The translations under genes and the position numbers were made by a program. Below, piece after piece: positions 32,622 to 41,277 of a DNA stretch of 56,592 nt. The notes below the pieces were generated by a model. That model searched no databases and was not told where the DNA came from. It was given only the letters and a program-made list of their open reading frames with translations. Each line of letters begins with the position of its first letter. Within the stretch, counting starts at the first letter, position 1. Source of the stretch: Lentisphaerota bacterium (GTDB taxonomy: Bacteria; Verrucomicrobiota; Kiritimatiellia; RFP12; UBA1067); contig SUWC01000011.1 of NCBI GenBank assembly GCA_015061665.1, forward strand, positions 1 to 56,592, written 5' to 3'.

Positions 32622-33728
32622 ATGAACAAAAAACAATCCATTTCAACGCTTACGGCGCTCGCCGTCGCAACGACCATGGCGTTCGGCGCGAACTCGACGG
32701 GGCTCAAGGACAACATGCCCTTCAAGCTAGGCGTCGCGGTAAGCAACGCCCAGATCAACGACATCGCGAACGGACGCAAGACGCAGGCGCTCGATCTCAT
32801 CAAGCGCAACTTCAACCAGGTCGTCGCCGAAAACGCGATGAAGGACCAGCCCCTGCAGCCGATTGAGGGGCACTTCGACTTCGACGCGGCGGACGCATTC
32901 GTGGACTGGTCGAACAAAAACGGCATGAAGACAATGGGACATGTCCTTCTGTGGCACTCCCAGCTGCCAGGTTGGTTCACGCGCGGCGACAACGGCGAGC
33001 TCTGCTCGCGCGAGAAGCTTCTTGACCGAATGGAGAATCACATCAAGACCGTCGTCACTCATTTCAAGGGACGCGTCGCCGGTTGGGACGTCGTCAACGA
33101 GGCCGTCGAAGGCGACGGCAGCTACAGAAGGTCGGATTTCTACAAGATCCTCGGCGAGGAGTTCATCGACTACGCCTTCAAGTTCGCGCACGAAGCCGAC
33201 CCCGACTGCGAGCTCTGGTACAACGACTACGGCAACGAATCCGCAAAGAAGAACGAAACAATCGCATCGATCGTCCGCCGCCTCAAGTCAAAGGGGATGC
33301 GCATCGACGGCGTCGGACTCCAGACCCACATCCGCATCGACTCCCCTTCAATCGAATCATACGAAAACGCCATCAACCTCTTTGTGGCCGAAGGCGTCAA
33401 AGTCGCAATCACCGAAATGGACATCAGCGTACTTCCCAGCGCATGGGGGCTGACTGCCGAGGTCTCGACAAAAGTCGAATACAGGGAGAAGCTGAACCCG
33501 TGGCCAGACGGCAACCTCCCGCCGGAAGTCGACAAGCAGCTCGGCGAACGATATGCCGAGTGGTTCAGGATGTTCCGCAGGCACGCTGCGTCAATCGACC
33601 GCGTCACGGTATGGGGCCTGTCGGACTCAAGCAGCTGGCTCAACGACTTCCCCGTGCCAGGAAGGACAGACTATCCTCTTCTTGTCACGCGCGACATGAA
33701 GCTTAAGCCCTGGACCAAGTCCCTTTGA
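32622..33728 (+). CDS. Secreted endo-1,4-beta-xylanase, GH10
   Basis: 368 aa with signal peptide (TALAVATTMAFGA). Single GH10 catalytic domain: FNQVVAENAMKDQPLQP, GHVLLWHSQLPGWF, catalytic acid/base Glu160 in WDVVNEA, ELWYNDYGNE, VGLQTHIRID and nucleophile Glu265 in VAITEMDISV. Cuts xylan backbone outside the cytoplasm. No carbohydrate-binding module. First gene of an operon with a sugar symporter and GH43 enzyme. Confidence 0.95.
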   Translation: MNKKQSISTLTALAVATTMAFGANSTGLKDNMPFKLGVAVSNAQINDIANGRKTQALDLIKRNFNQVVAENAMKDQPLQPIEGHFDFDAADAFVDWSNKNGMKTMGHVLLWHSQLPGWFTRGDNGELCSREKLLDRMENHIKTVVTHFKGRVAGWDVVNEAVEGDGSYRRSDFYKILGEEFIDYAFKFAHEADPDCELWYNDYGNESAKKNETIASIVRRLKSKGMRIDGVGLQTHIRIDSPSIESYENAINLFVAEGVKVAITEMDISVLPSAWGLTAEVSTKVEYREKLNPWPDGNLPPEVDKQLGERYAEWFRMFRRHAASIDRVTVWGLSDSSSWLNDFPVPGRTDYPLLVTRDMKLKPWTKSL

Positions 33729-33768
33729 TCAAAAGAAAGCACCAAGCCCACAGAGGAGCAAATCGAAA

Positions 33769-35145
33769 ATGAAAGTCCCGTTTTTTGAAAAGGTAGGCTA
33801 CAGCCTTGGAGACGGCGCGGCAAACCTCGTCTTCCAGCTGATGATGATGTTCCAGCTGTACTTCTACACGGACGTGCTGGGAATCGGCGCGGGCGCCGCA
33901 GGTGCGATTCTGCTCGGCTCGCGCGTGCTGGACGCATTCATCGACCCGCTCGCAGGAGTTCTCAGCGACCGGACCAAGACAAGGTGGGGCAAATTCCGTC
34001 CGTGGGTTGCGGGAACGGCGATCCCCTTCGCCGCGCTCTTCGCACTTTCCTTCCTCTCGCCCGATTGGGGCGAGCGAGCGAAAATCGCATGGGCTGCGGG
34101 AACGTACTCGCTGCTGATGGCGCTCTACAGCTTCAACAACACGCCGTATTCATCGCTCGGCGGCGTGATGACGGACGACGGCAGGGAACGCACGAGCGTC
34201 GCGACTGTCCGCTTCGTCGCGGCGACGATCGCTACGATCGTCGTCCAGGCCTGCACGCTCCCCCTGGTCCAGCTCCTAGGCAAAGGCGACGCCAAGCTTG
34301 GCTGGGCGCTCACCGTCGGCATCTACGCCGTGGCAGCGGCGATAATGCTCGTCGTCTCCGCATTCAGCGCGAAGGAGCGCATTTCGCCGCCTCCCGCGCA
34401 GAAGCCTGACTTCGTGCGCGACCTGCGCGATGTCTTCGCGGACGTTCCGTGGCGCGCCATGTTCACGCTGACGTTCTTCCTCTTCATCACGCTGGCCCTG
34501 TGGGGTTCGGCGATGAGCTACTACTTCCAGTACATGGTCCCGAAGGAGCCATGGATATCGACAACAGTCTTCGGACGCCAGATCAGCCTCGACCCCTTCT
34601 CGACCTTCAACGCCATAGGACAGGCCATCACGTTCGTCGCAGTCGTCACGCTACCAGGCATCCTTTCGGACAAGTTCGGCAAGAAGGCGACGTTCATAGT
34701 GTGTCTCGCGCTAACGGCGGTTTTCACGGCTGGGTTCTACTTCGTGGATGCGTCGAGCAAGGGCGGGCTCCTGGCTCTCTGCGCGCTCAAGTCGCTCGCA
34801 TACGCGCCGACGATCCCGCTTCTCTGGGCGATGATGGGCGACGTCGCGGACCACAGCGAATGGATCTCGGGGCATCGCGCGACAGGCTTCGTGTTTGCGG
34901 GCATTGTCTTTGCGCTAAAGGCAGGACTCGGACTCGGCGGGGCGATGTGCGGCTGGATCCTTTCCGCCTTCGGATTCGTGCCTCACGCCGAGCAGACGGC
35001 ATCGGCGATATCCGGCATAAGGCTGGCAGTGTCGTTCATTCCCGCGCTCGGCTTCACGATCGGAGTGATCGCGCTGTTCTTCTACCCGATAACAAAGGCA
35101 ACCGCAAAGCAGATGCAGCTTGAACTCGACATGAGGAGGAAATAA
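33769..35145 (+). CDS. GPH-family sugar:cation symporter
   Basis: 458 aa, about 12 membrane segments. KVGYSLGDGAANLVFQLMMM and DPLAGVLSDRTKTRWGKFRP are the GPH (MelB/XynB/YicJ) signatures; PYSSLGGVMTDDGRERTSVA follows. Placed between xylanase and GH43, it most likely imports xylo-oligosaccharides. SD AGAGGAG. Confidence 0.92.
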   Translation: MKVPFFEKVGYSLGDGAANLVFQLMMMFQLYFYTDVLGIGAGAAGAILLGSRVLDAFIDPLAGVLSDRTKTRWGKFRPWVAGTAIPFAALFALSFLSPDWGERAKIAWAAGTYSLLMALYSFNNTPYSSLGGVMTDDGRERTSVATVRFVAATIATIVVQACTLPLVQLLGKGDAKLGWALTVGIYAVAAAIMLVVSAFSAKERISPPPAQKPDFVRDLRDVFADVPWRAMFTLTFFLFITLALWGSAMSYYFQYMVPKEPWISTTVFGRQISLDPFSTFNAIGQAITFVAVVTLPGILSDKFGKKATFIVCLALTAVFTAGFYFVDASSKGGLLALCALKSLAYAPTIPLLWAMMGDVADHSEWISGHRATGFVFAGIVFALKAGLGLGGAMCGWILSAFGFVPHAEQTASAISGIRLAVSFIPALGFTIGVIALFFYPITKATAKQMQLELDMRRK

Positions 35146-35148
35146 CAA

Positions 35149-36111
35149 ATGGAAGCAAGATATCTCATCCCAGACGACTACGCGGCCGATCCTGCGGTCC
35201 ACGTCTTCAACGGCAAAACCTGGATATACCCAAGCCACGACCGCGACGCAGGCATACCCGAACAGGACGACGGCTCGCATTTCGACATGGTCGACTACCA
35301 TGCATACTCTATCGACGGCGATCCGATGACGGGTAAAGTCACAGACCACGGTGTCATTCTCGATGTAAAGGACGTTCCTTGGGCCGAAAGGCAGATGTGG
35401 GACTCCGACGTCGCCGAGAAGAACGGGAAATACTTCCTTTTCTTCTCCGCAAAGGCGTACGACGGCACGTTCCACATCGGCGTCGCCGTTTCCGACAGGC
35501 CGGATGGTCCGTTCAAGGCAATGCCGGAGCCGATCGCCGGCAGCTACTCCATCGACCCGTGCGTCTTCAAGGGGCCCGACGGAGCTTACTACATCGCATT
35601 CGGCGGACTGTGGGGCGGACAGCTCCAGCGCTACCGCGGCAACAAGGCGGTCTACACTGCCGCGGAAGACACGCTCCCCGACGGATACCGCTGCGCCCTC
35701 GAACCTGCCGAGGACGAACCGGCGCTCTGCGCAAAGATAGCGCGCCTTTCTGACGACATGACATCGTTCGCGGAAGCGCCGCGCGACATCCTCATAGTCG
35801 ACGAGAACGGCGATCCTCTCAAGGCGAAGGACCACAACCGCCGTTTCTTCGAGGCGAGCTGGCTGTCGTACAGGGACGGAAAGTTCCGCTTCTCGTATTC
35901 CACGGGCGACACGCACCTAATCTGCGAGGCGGTTTCCGACGGCGTGTACGGTCCGTACAAGTTCGACAAGGTCCTGCTTCAGCCGCAGATCGGATGGACG
36001 ACCCACCACTGCATCACTGAAATCGACGGGAAGTGGTATCTCTTCCACCACGACTCTGCGCCGTCGGGCGGCAAGACGTGGCTGCGCTCGCTCAAGGTCA
36101 AGCCTCTGTAG
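35149..36111 (+). CDS. GH43 family glycoside hydrolase (cytoplasmic)
   Basis: 320 aa, no signal peptide. Five-bladed propeller hydrolase with the three carboxylates in expected places: general base Asp14 (AADPAVHVF), pKa modulator Asp136 (SIDPCVF) and acid Glu235 (FFEASWL). Such enzymes are beta-xylosidases or alpha-L-arabinofuranosidases; which one cannot be read from sequence. Cytoplasmic location and coupling to the symporter (3-bp gap, SD GAGGAGG) imply cleavage of imported xylo-oligosaccharides. Confidence 0.9.
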   Translation: MEARYLIPDDYAADPAVHVFNGKTWIYPSHDRDAGIPEQDDGSHFDMVDYHAYSIDGDPMTGKVTDHGVILDVKDVPWAERQMWDSDVAEKNGKYFLFFSAKAYDGTFHIGVAVSDRPDGPFKAMPEPIAGSYSIDPCVFKGPDGAYYIAFGGLWGGQLQRYRGNKAVYTAAEDTLPDGYRCALEPAEDEPALCAKIARLSDDMTSFAEAPRDILIVDENGDPLKAKDHNRRFFEASWLSYRDGKFRFSYSTGDTHLICEAVSDGVYGPYKFDKVLLQPQIGWTTHHCITEIDGKWYLFHHDSAPSGGKTWLRSLKVKPL

Positions 36112-36124
36112 GCGGCTTGACCTG

Positions 36125-37063
36125 TCAGAAACCGGGGAGGTTCATCTGTCCCGAAACGCACACCTTCCGACCTTTAGCCAGCGAACGGTCGGAAGTGTCG
36201 TATACAACGAACTTGATACCGTCGAAGCGCTTGGAAAGCTCGGCGCGGATGTAGTTCGAAACGCTCTTCACGTTGCCCTTGTCGTCGTCGGAGAATCCGA
36301 TTGCGACGGAGCGGGTGAGTCCGCCCTTCCTGCGCAGCATGTGGAAAACATGTTCGACGAAATCCCTGATCGCGAATTCCTTTGCGAGCTCTGGACGCGA
36401 GGCCGTTGTCGCGACGGCAAGCTTCTCCTTGTAGATCGGATCGTTCGCCATGCGCTCCTTGAAGCCGCCGTACGTCACGGCTGAATAACGGCACATTCCG
36501 AGATAATAGTCGAGTTCCTCTTCGTCTGTTCCGAAATCCTCAACCTTGTCGAGCCATCGGCGATAACCGCGTAGATTCGACATCATGATCTGCCGCTCAA
36601 GAGGGGAAAGTGCATTTTCGATGAAGAGCCTTACCGCCCTCTCGATAGTCGAGGGGGCATGACCGCGCGCCGTCACAATTGCGAAAAGCCTTCCTTCGAC
36701 AAGAGTCTTCTTGAAAGTGTTGTAGCTTGGCGACGGCTTGACGCCAGAAGACACCTCGGCCAGCGCGTCCATCGTGTCCTCTATGAACCTGTTCGGCTCA
36801 TCGTCGCGCTTGGGGTCCGCAAAATCGCGAAACGCAGCCTCCCAGCCACCTTCAGTAGGCGGACGGTAGTGCTCGACGTCTGCCCGCACAAGTGCGAATG
36901 TGGAAGTAGAAAGCTCCACGGGCTCCCAAACGCCGTCAAAGCGCTTGTGCTCCATGTGGATTTTTGTTGGCATGTGGAGGATGTTGTCGTCCCAGTCGAA
37001 GATGTAGTACTTGAAGTCGCGCTTCTCTACTTCCTCGTTTACGAATGGGATGTTGCGCGTCAT
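36125..37063 (-). CDS. HAD-superfamily-like protein of unknown role
   Basis: 312 aa. KYYIFDWDDNILHMPTKIHM near the N-terminus matches HAD motif I (DxD with an extra Asp), LFAIVTARGHAPSTIERAV matches motif II, and AIGFSDDDKGNVKSVSNYI the acidic motif III/IV region. A long insert lies between. Phosphatase activity is possible but the substrate is unknown. Last gene of the parB-M28-HAD run; convergent with GH43. Confidence 0.7.
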   Translation of the reverse strand: MTRNIPFVNEEVEKRDFKYYIFDWDDNILHMPTKIHMEHKRFDGVWEPVELSTSTFALVRADVEHYRPPTEGGWEAAFRDFADPKRDDEPNRFIEDTMDALAEVSSGVKPSPSYNTFKKTLVEGRLFAIVTARGHAPSTIERAVRLFIENALSPLERQIMMSNLRGYRRWLDKVEDFGTDEEELDYYLGMCRYSAVTYGGFKERMANDPIYKEKLAVATTASRPELAKEFAIRDFVEHVFHMLRRKGGLTRSVAIGFSDDDKGNVKSVSNYIRAELSKRFDGIKFVVYDTSDRSLAKGRKVCVSGQMNLPGF

Positions 37064-37076
37064 GGCACCTCCTCAG

Positions 37077-37934
37077 TCAGCGCGAAAGGATGTTGATCAT
37101 CTCGCAGACGATCTGTCCTGAAACAAGAAGCGATCGCTCCGATATCTTGTCAATCGTATCCTCGTCCGTATGCCAGTAGTCGTTCAGGCCTGGCGCACTG
37201 CCGTAGTAGAAGTCGATAAGATCAATTGCACGGAAGCCGACATCGAGAAACGGCATATGGTCGTCCTTGACAAGTTCCTCCATCAAATAGATCTTGTCCG
37301 CATTGCCTGTGGAAGTCGCGGCATTGAGCGCTGCCTTGCTGAGTTCGGGCGTTGAATTGCGGGGAATGCCGATCCTGAGGTCGCGGTCGCCAAGCATGTC
37401 TACGCAGATTACGGCGGCAACATTCCTGCCGGAGGCCTTGAGCGACGCGGCTGCGTGCTTGGATCCCTGGAATCCGTCGCCCTCGAGATATGCGTGGACG
37501 CACTCCTCGGCGTCAAGCCACAGAAGCATGACGTTGCAGCGCGGGTCACGCCAGTCCGTGAGGGCGTTGGAGAGACCGACTAGGAGCCCCGACGTAGATG
37601 CGCCGTCGTTCGCGCCTGGGCAAGGCACTCCGTGCTTCGTGTCGTAATGGGAAATGACGACAACCCACTTCGAGGTGGGATTAACGACCCACTCCGCTGT
37701 TACGTTCGTAAAATAGCGGCTTCCAAGTGGCGACTGAGCGACAAAGGAATCGAGCTTCGCGTCCGCTCCCACGGAGCTTGCCGTGTCAAGGATATAATTG
37801 GCGGCAGCACGACCTCGCAATGTCCCCGCGTCGCGCGGAGTGTGGTTGGAGACAAGCCCATCTGCAGCCCTGTAGGCTATATTGGCGTCCGCCTCCGTAA
37901 ATGCGAGCGCGGACGCAATGAGAAGGGAAAGCAT
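37077..37934 (-). CDS. M28 family peptidase / glutaminyl cyclase-like, secreted
   Basis: 285 aa. Short signal peptide (LSLLIASALA). Metal-site motifs of the M28 fold in order: VISHYDTKHG (His, Asp), CPGANDGASTSGLLVGL (Asp), LWLDAEECVH (Glu pair), CVDMLGDRD (Asp), and DYWHTDEDTIDK (His). Could be an aminopeptidase or a glutaminyl-peptide cyclotransferase; both share these residues. One base separates it from the parB stop. Confidence 0.85.
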   Translation of the reverse strand: MLSLLIASALAFTEADANIAYRAADGLVSNHTPRDAGTLRGRAAANYILDTASSVGADAKLDSFVAQSPLGSRYFTNVTAEWVVNPTSKWVVVISHYDTKHGVPCPGANDGASTSGLLVGLSNALTDWRDPRCNVMLLWLDAEECVHAYLEGDGFQGSKHAAASLKASGRNVAAVICVDMLGDRDLRIGIPRNSTPELSKAALNAATSTGNADKIYLMEELVKDDHMPFLDVGFRAIDLIDFYYGSAPGLNDYWHTDEDTIDKISERSLLVSGQIVCEMINILSR

Positions 37935-37935
37935 T

Positions 37936-38997
37936 TTACTCGACCTTTACGCCTATCATGCGTATGATGCGATCAAGCTCGTCGTTGTCGAAGAAGTCAA
38001 TTTCAAGAACGCCCTTGACGTGGCGTCCGTTGGCGTGCGTGGCGCCGCTCGTAAGGCGAACAGCGCAGCCAAAGAAGCGCTTAAGGGTATCCTGGAGATT
38101 GCGGACGTATGCATCCGTCATGTCAGGTGTCGCGCGCGCCTTCTCTACGACAGGCTCCTTCAGCTTCGCAATCTTCTTCTCGAGGGCGCGAACGGTGAGC
38201 TGGTCGTTCACGCAGTCGCGGGCAAAGAGGATGCGCGTCTTCTCGTCGTCTACGGAAAGGAGGACCTTCGCGTGGCCGACGGAGAGGAGACCGTTCTGGA
38301 CAAGAGCCTTGACCTCGTCGGGGAGCTCAAGGAGACGAACGGAGTTGGCGACTGTTGCGCGCCCTTTTCCGACCTTCTCCGCAACTTCCGCCTGGGTGAG
38401 GTTGAAGGTATCCTGAAGAGTCTTGTACGAAACCGCCTCCTCGATGGGGTTGAGGTCTTCGCGCTGGATGTTCTCGGTTGTTGTCATCGACGCGGCGGTA
38501 AGATCGTCGGCTTCGATGAGGTTGACCGTAATCTTCGACCATCCAGCGCGCTGGGCGGCGCGAAGGCGGCGTTCGCCGGCGATCAGCTCGTAGCGTCCCG
38601 CAGAGTTGCGACGAACGGTCGGAGGCTGCACAAGACCACTGTTCTTAAGCGAATCGGCAAGTTCGTTTATCTGGTCTTCGTTGAAATCGCGGCGCGGCTG
38701 GAACGGACTGCGCTCGATGTCAAGAATGTTCAGCTCGACTAGGCCCGTCTTCCCAACCTGCGCAGATGCAGTGCTCCCCGCCTTTTCAACGGCGGGGGGC
38801 TGAGCGGGCGCAGGAGCCTCCTGTACGCGCGGCGCCTCCTGGTGGAGCGCTGCGCGCGGGTCAATCTGACTAGGCTTTGCGGGCTTCGTCAAAAGACCGT
38901 CCAGGCCTCGGCCAAGGCCGTGCTTTTTATCCGAGCGGACGGGAACCTTTGCAGTTCCCGTCGCCTTCTTGAGGAATGGGTTGTTTTTCTGGGCCAT
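37936..38997 (-). CDS. parB: Chromosome partitioning protein ParB
   Basis: 353 aa. N-terminal HGLGRGLDGLL, then ParB/Srx CTPase domain LDIERSPFQPRRDFNEDQI with GERRLRAAQRAGW, TTENIQREDLNPIEEA, and HTH region LTQAEVAEKVGKGRATVANS. C-terminal dimer domain after a charged linker. Loads on parS as a sliding clamp and works with ParA in origin segregation. No parA gene is next to it and no canonical parS palindrome was seen. Co-directional with M28 and HAD genes. Confidence 0.94.
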   Translation of the reverse strand: MAQKNNPFLKKATGTAKVPVRSDKKHGLGRGLDGLLTKPAKPSQIDPRAALHQEAPRVQEAPAPAQPPAVEKAGSTASAQVGKTGLVELNILDIERSPFQPRRDFNEDQINELADSLKNSGLVQPPTVRRNSAGRYELIAGERRLRAAQRAGWSKITVNLIEADDLTAASMTTTENIQREDLNPIEEAVSYKTLQDTFNLTQAEVAEKVGKGRATVANSVRLLELPDEVKALVQNGLLSVGHAKVLLSVDDEKTRILFARDCVNDQLTVRALEKKIAKLKEPVVEKARATPDMTDAYVRNLQDTLKRFFGCAVRLTSGATHANGRHVKGVLEIDFFDNDELDRIIRMIGVKVE

Positions 38998-39022
38998 TGC
39001 CTGACCTGATTAAACTTCGTTA

Positions 39023-39733
39023 TCAGAAGTACCCGTTGACGAACGGAAGGACCTTGACCTTGTTGGACATTATGATGTTCACGAGGCCGATCTGGAATCC
39101 ATTCGGGCAGTAGTCGGCGTAGTTGACAAGACCAATCTGCGCGCCGTGGAGCTCGTCAGTCATGTTGTAGATGAGCGCGAGCTGGAGGCCGTAGGAAATA
39201 CGGGCGAGGTTGGTGATGCCAGCGATCGTGCAGCCGTAGCTCTGGGTTTCGGTGACGTTGGCCAGGCCGGAGACCTGCAGACCGGTGATGTTGTGCTGCG
39301 CCGCGCCGAGGAAGTGGACGTCGAAGCCGCAGATGTCGTCGCTGAACGAGATGAGGCCTGCGCTCATGCCATACACGGACCTACGGGCGAGGTTGAGGCC
39401 GAGGGTGGCGCGAAGGCCATAGGCGTTCTCGCCGTTGAAGTTGAAGAGACCGCCGACCTGAATGCCCATCATCTCCTGACGGACGACGGTGGCGAGACCG
39501 CCAACGTCGATGCCGGCCACGTTCGGGGCGTCGGAGTAGAAGAGGTTCACGTCAATGCCGTAGACATCCCAGCGGTTAAGGCCCCATGGCAGTTGGACAG
39601 GCGTGGCAAGACCGATTGCCACAGGCGTCCAGCCCACGGGCTCGGAAGGATTGGTTTCAGACTGCTGAGCGTTCGCAGGGGCGAGTGCTGCAAGGGCGAG
39701 TGCCGCAAGGGCAAACTTGAATGTTTGGTTCAT
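39023..39733 (-). CDS. Secreted protein with GLQVxGLxN-type repeats
   Basis: 236 aa. Signal peptide (ALAALALAALAPANAQ) and then a chain of ~20-residue repeats, e.g. GIDVGGLATVVRQEMMGIQV, GLQVSGLANVTETQSYG and GAQIGLVNYADYCPNGFQIG, ending in Phe. This pattern resembles the LA_2272-type surface repeat proteins found in several phyla. Function unknown; an outer-membrane location is likely. Between pssA and parB with short gaps. Confidence 0.7.
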   Translation of the reverse strand: MNQTFKFALAALALAALAPANAQQSETNPSEPVGWTPVAIGLATPVQLPWGLNRWDVYGIDVNLFYSDAPNVAGIDVGGLATVVRQEMMGIQVGGLFNFNGENAYGLRATLGLNLARRSVYGMSAGLISFSDDICGFDVHFLGAAQHNITGLQVSGLANVTETQSYGCTIAGITNLARISYGLQLALIYNMTDELHGAQIGLVNYADYCPNGFQIGLVNIIMSNKVKVLPFVNGYF

Positions 39734-39768
39734 TGATTCTCCTAGTTTTTTGATATTCGGCTAATATT

Positions 39769-40638
39769 TTACGATTTATTGAGGGTTGAAGTCAACCCCC
39801 TTTCGTGCTTTGAACGCAAATTGAGGAATATTGCGCATGTAACCGGAACAGTCAGCACGTAGGCCATGCCGAGAACGCCTACGGCGAGCCACTGATACGC
39901 CACAAGCAGTCCGATGAGCAGAAGAGCGCCAGCCATGAAGAACGGCATAGCAGGCTTGCTGATGTGGAGGGCCTTGAGCGATATCGTGGGAAGTCGCGAG
40001 GCCATAAGCATCCCGACGAAGAGAAGCGAGGCCATGCCAAACCAGGGATTGCGCAGAAGCGTCTGCAGGGCCATGCACTTGTTTTCGGCAAGCGACATGG
40101 AAAGCAGAGCAGGCGTCAGCACCATCCAGCACCCGCCCGGAGCCGGCACCCCTGTGAAGAAGTGCTTCCAGTACGGAGCGGTCTCCTGCTCGAGCATCGT
40201 GTTGAAGCGAGCCAGCCTGAAGCAGTCGCACATAGCGTAGAAGAGAGACGCACCAAGGACCATGCGGATGACGAGCTGGCTTACCGGCGCGCCGTCTATG
40301 ATGTGCGCAGGGCCGCCTGTATGCCAGAAATAGAGGAACATCGCCGGCGCAACGCCGAAGTTGACGAAGTCCGCGAGGGAGTCCAGCTCCGCGCCCAGCT
40401 TCGAACTGGCCTTCAGCAGCCTGGCGATGCGACCGTCTATGCCGTCGCATACGCATGCAACCAGCAGCGCCCAGATTGCCTCCTTGAAGCGACCCTCGCT
40501 CGATAGAGAAATGGACGTTATGCCCGCGCATGCGGCGATTGAAGTGACAAGGTTGGGTACAAGCGCCCTAACCGGAACGCGAGCGGCGCTCCCCTCGCGG
40601 GCGCGTCGCTTTCTGCCCCTTAACCTAAACTTTCCCAT
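39769..40638 (-). CDS. pssA: CDP-diacylglycerol-serine O-phosphatidyltransferase
   Basis: 289 aa from ATG 40638 (SD GGGGG); TTG 40644 is also possible. Membrane protein with the CDP-alcohol phosphotransferase motif D-G-x-D-G-x2-A-R-x8-G-x3-D-x3-D (reads DGIDGRIAR...GAELDSLAD). About seven further hydrophobic helices. Makes phosphatidylserine for phosphatidylethanolamine. Directly follows infC. Confidence 0.92.
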   Translation of the reverse strand: MGKFRLRGRKRRAREGSAARVPVRALVPNLVTSIAACAGITSISLSSEGRFKEAIWALLVACVCDGIDGRIARLLKASSKLGAELDSLADFVNFGVAPAMFLYFWHTGGPAHIIDGAPVSQLVIRMVLGASLFYAMCDCFRLARFNTMLEQETAPYWKHFFTGVPAPGGCWMVLTPALLSMSLAENKCMALQTLLRNPWFGMASLLFVGMLMASRLPTISLKALHISKPAMPFFMAGALLLIGLLVAYQWLAVGVLGMAYVLTVPVTCAIFLNLRSKHERGLTSTLNKS

Positions 40639-40655
40639 TTTCAAAACCCCCGAGA

Positions 40656-41207
40656 TCAGCTCGCGGCTGGCTTGGGCTGCTGAGGCTTAGGCGCATTCTT
40701 GCGGGGCGGGCCGATAAGCGCGCCGAGGATTCGTCCCAGCGTCTTGGGGGCCTGTTCGACAAAGCACTCATCACGCAGCTCTTCAAGCACGCGATTGATG
40801 ACATCTTCGCCAAGTTCGCGGTGCGCGTTCTCGCGGCCACGGTACTGCAGCGTCAGCTTGACCTTGCAGCCGTCCTCGATGAACCCGCGGATCTGGTTGA
40901 TCTTGTAGTTGAAGTCATTCGTGTCGGTTCCAGGATGGAACTTGACCTCCTTGACCTTTTGCACCTTCTGGGCCTTGCGCTGCTGCTTGGCCTTGATGGA
41001 CTCTTCGTACTTGAACTTTCCGTAGTCCATAATCTTGCAGACGGGAGGAACGGCGTTAGGCGTGATTTCGACAAGGTCGAGACCACGATCCTCCGCCATC
41101 CTCAGCGCATCGCGCGTCGCCATGACGCCGAGCATTGCACCTGCAGAATCAAGAACGCGAACCTGGGGAACGCGAATCTTGTAGTTTACACGCGTGAACT
41201 GTGCGAT
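40656..41207 (-). CDS. infC: Translation initiation factor IF-3, predicted AUC start
   Basis: 183 aa if begun at ATC 41207. The first ATG (41135) would cut off the conserved N-terminus, because VNYKIRVPQVRVLDSAGAML precedes it in frame and is clearly IF-3. The only stop upstream is TGA at 41213-41211, and between it and the conserved part no ATG, GTG or TTG exists; ATC has a strong SD (GAGGTG) at proper spacing. infC commonly uses AUU or AUC, allowing IF-3 to control its own synthesis. DLVEITPNAVPPVCKIMDYG and PKTLGRILGALIGPPRK are family hallmarks. Confidence 0.93.
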   Translation of the reverse strand: MAQFTRVNYKIRVPQVRVLDSAGAMLGVMATRDALRMAEDRGLDLVEITPNAVPPVCKIMDYGKFKYEESIKAKQQRKAQKVQKVKEVKFHPGTDTNDFNYKINQIRGFIEDGCKVKLTLQYRGRENAHRELGEDVINRVLEELRDECFVEQAPKTLGRILGALIGPPRKNAPKPQQPKPAAS

Positions 41208-41244
41208 AAGTCACCTCATTCGTTTTATTGTTTGTGATACCCCT

Positions 41245-41274
41245 ATTGTAGCATAAAGAAGGGTCGGCGCGCAA
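41245..41274 (-). promoter_or_regulatory. Promoter of infC-pssA
   Basis: Minus strand TTGCGC (41274-41269), 18-bp spacer, TACAAT (41250-41245), 38 nt before the predicted start. Same -35 and spacing as the promoter at 13116-13145. Confidence 0.5.
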
Positions 41275-41277
41275 GTG

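Noticed and set aside
37936-38997. parS sites or parA near parB
   Set aside because: No TGTTTCACGTGAAACA-like 16-mer was seen in the window and the adjacent genes are a surface protein and an M28 peptidase.
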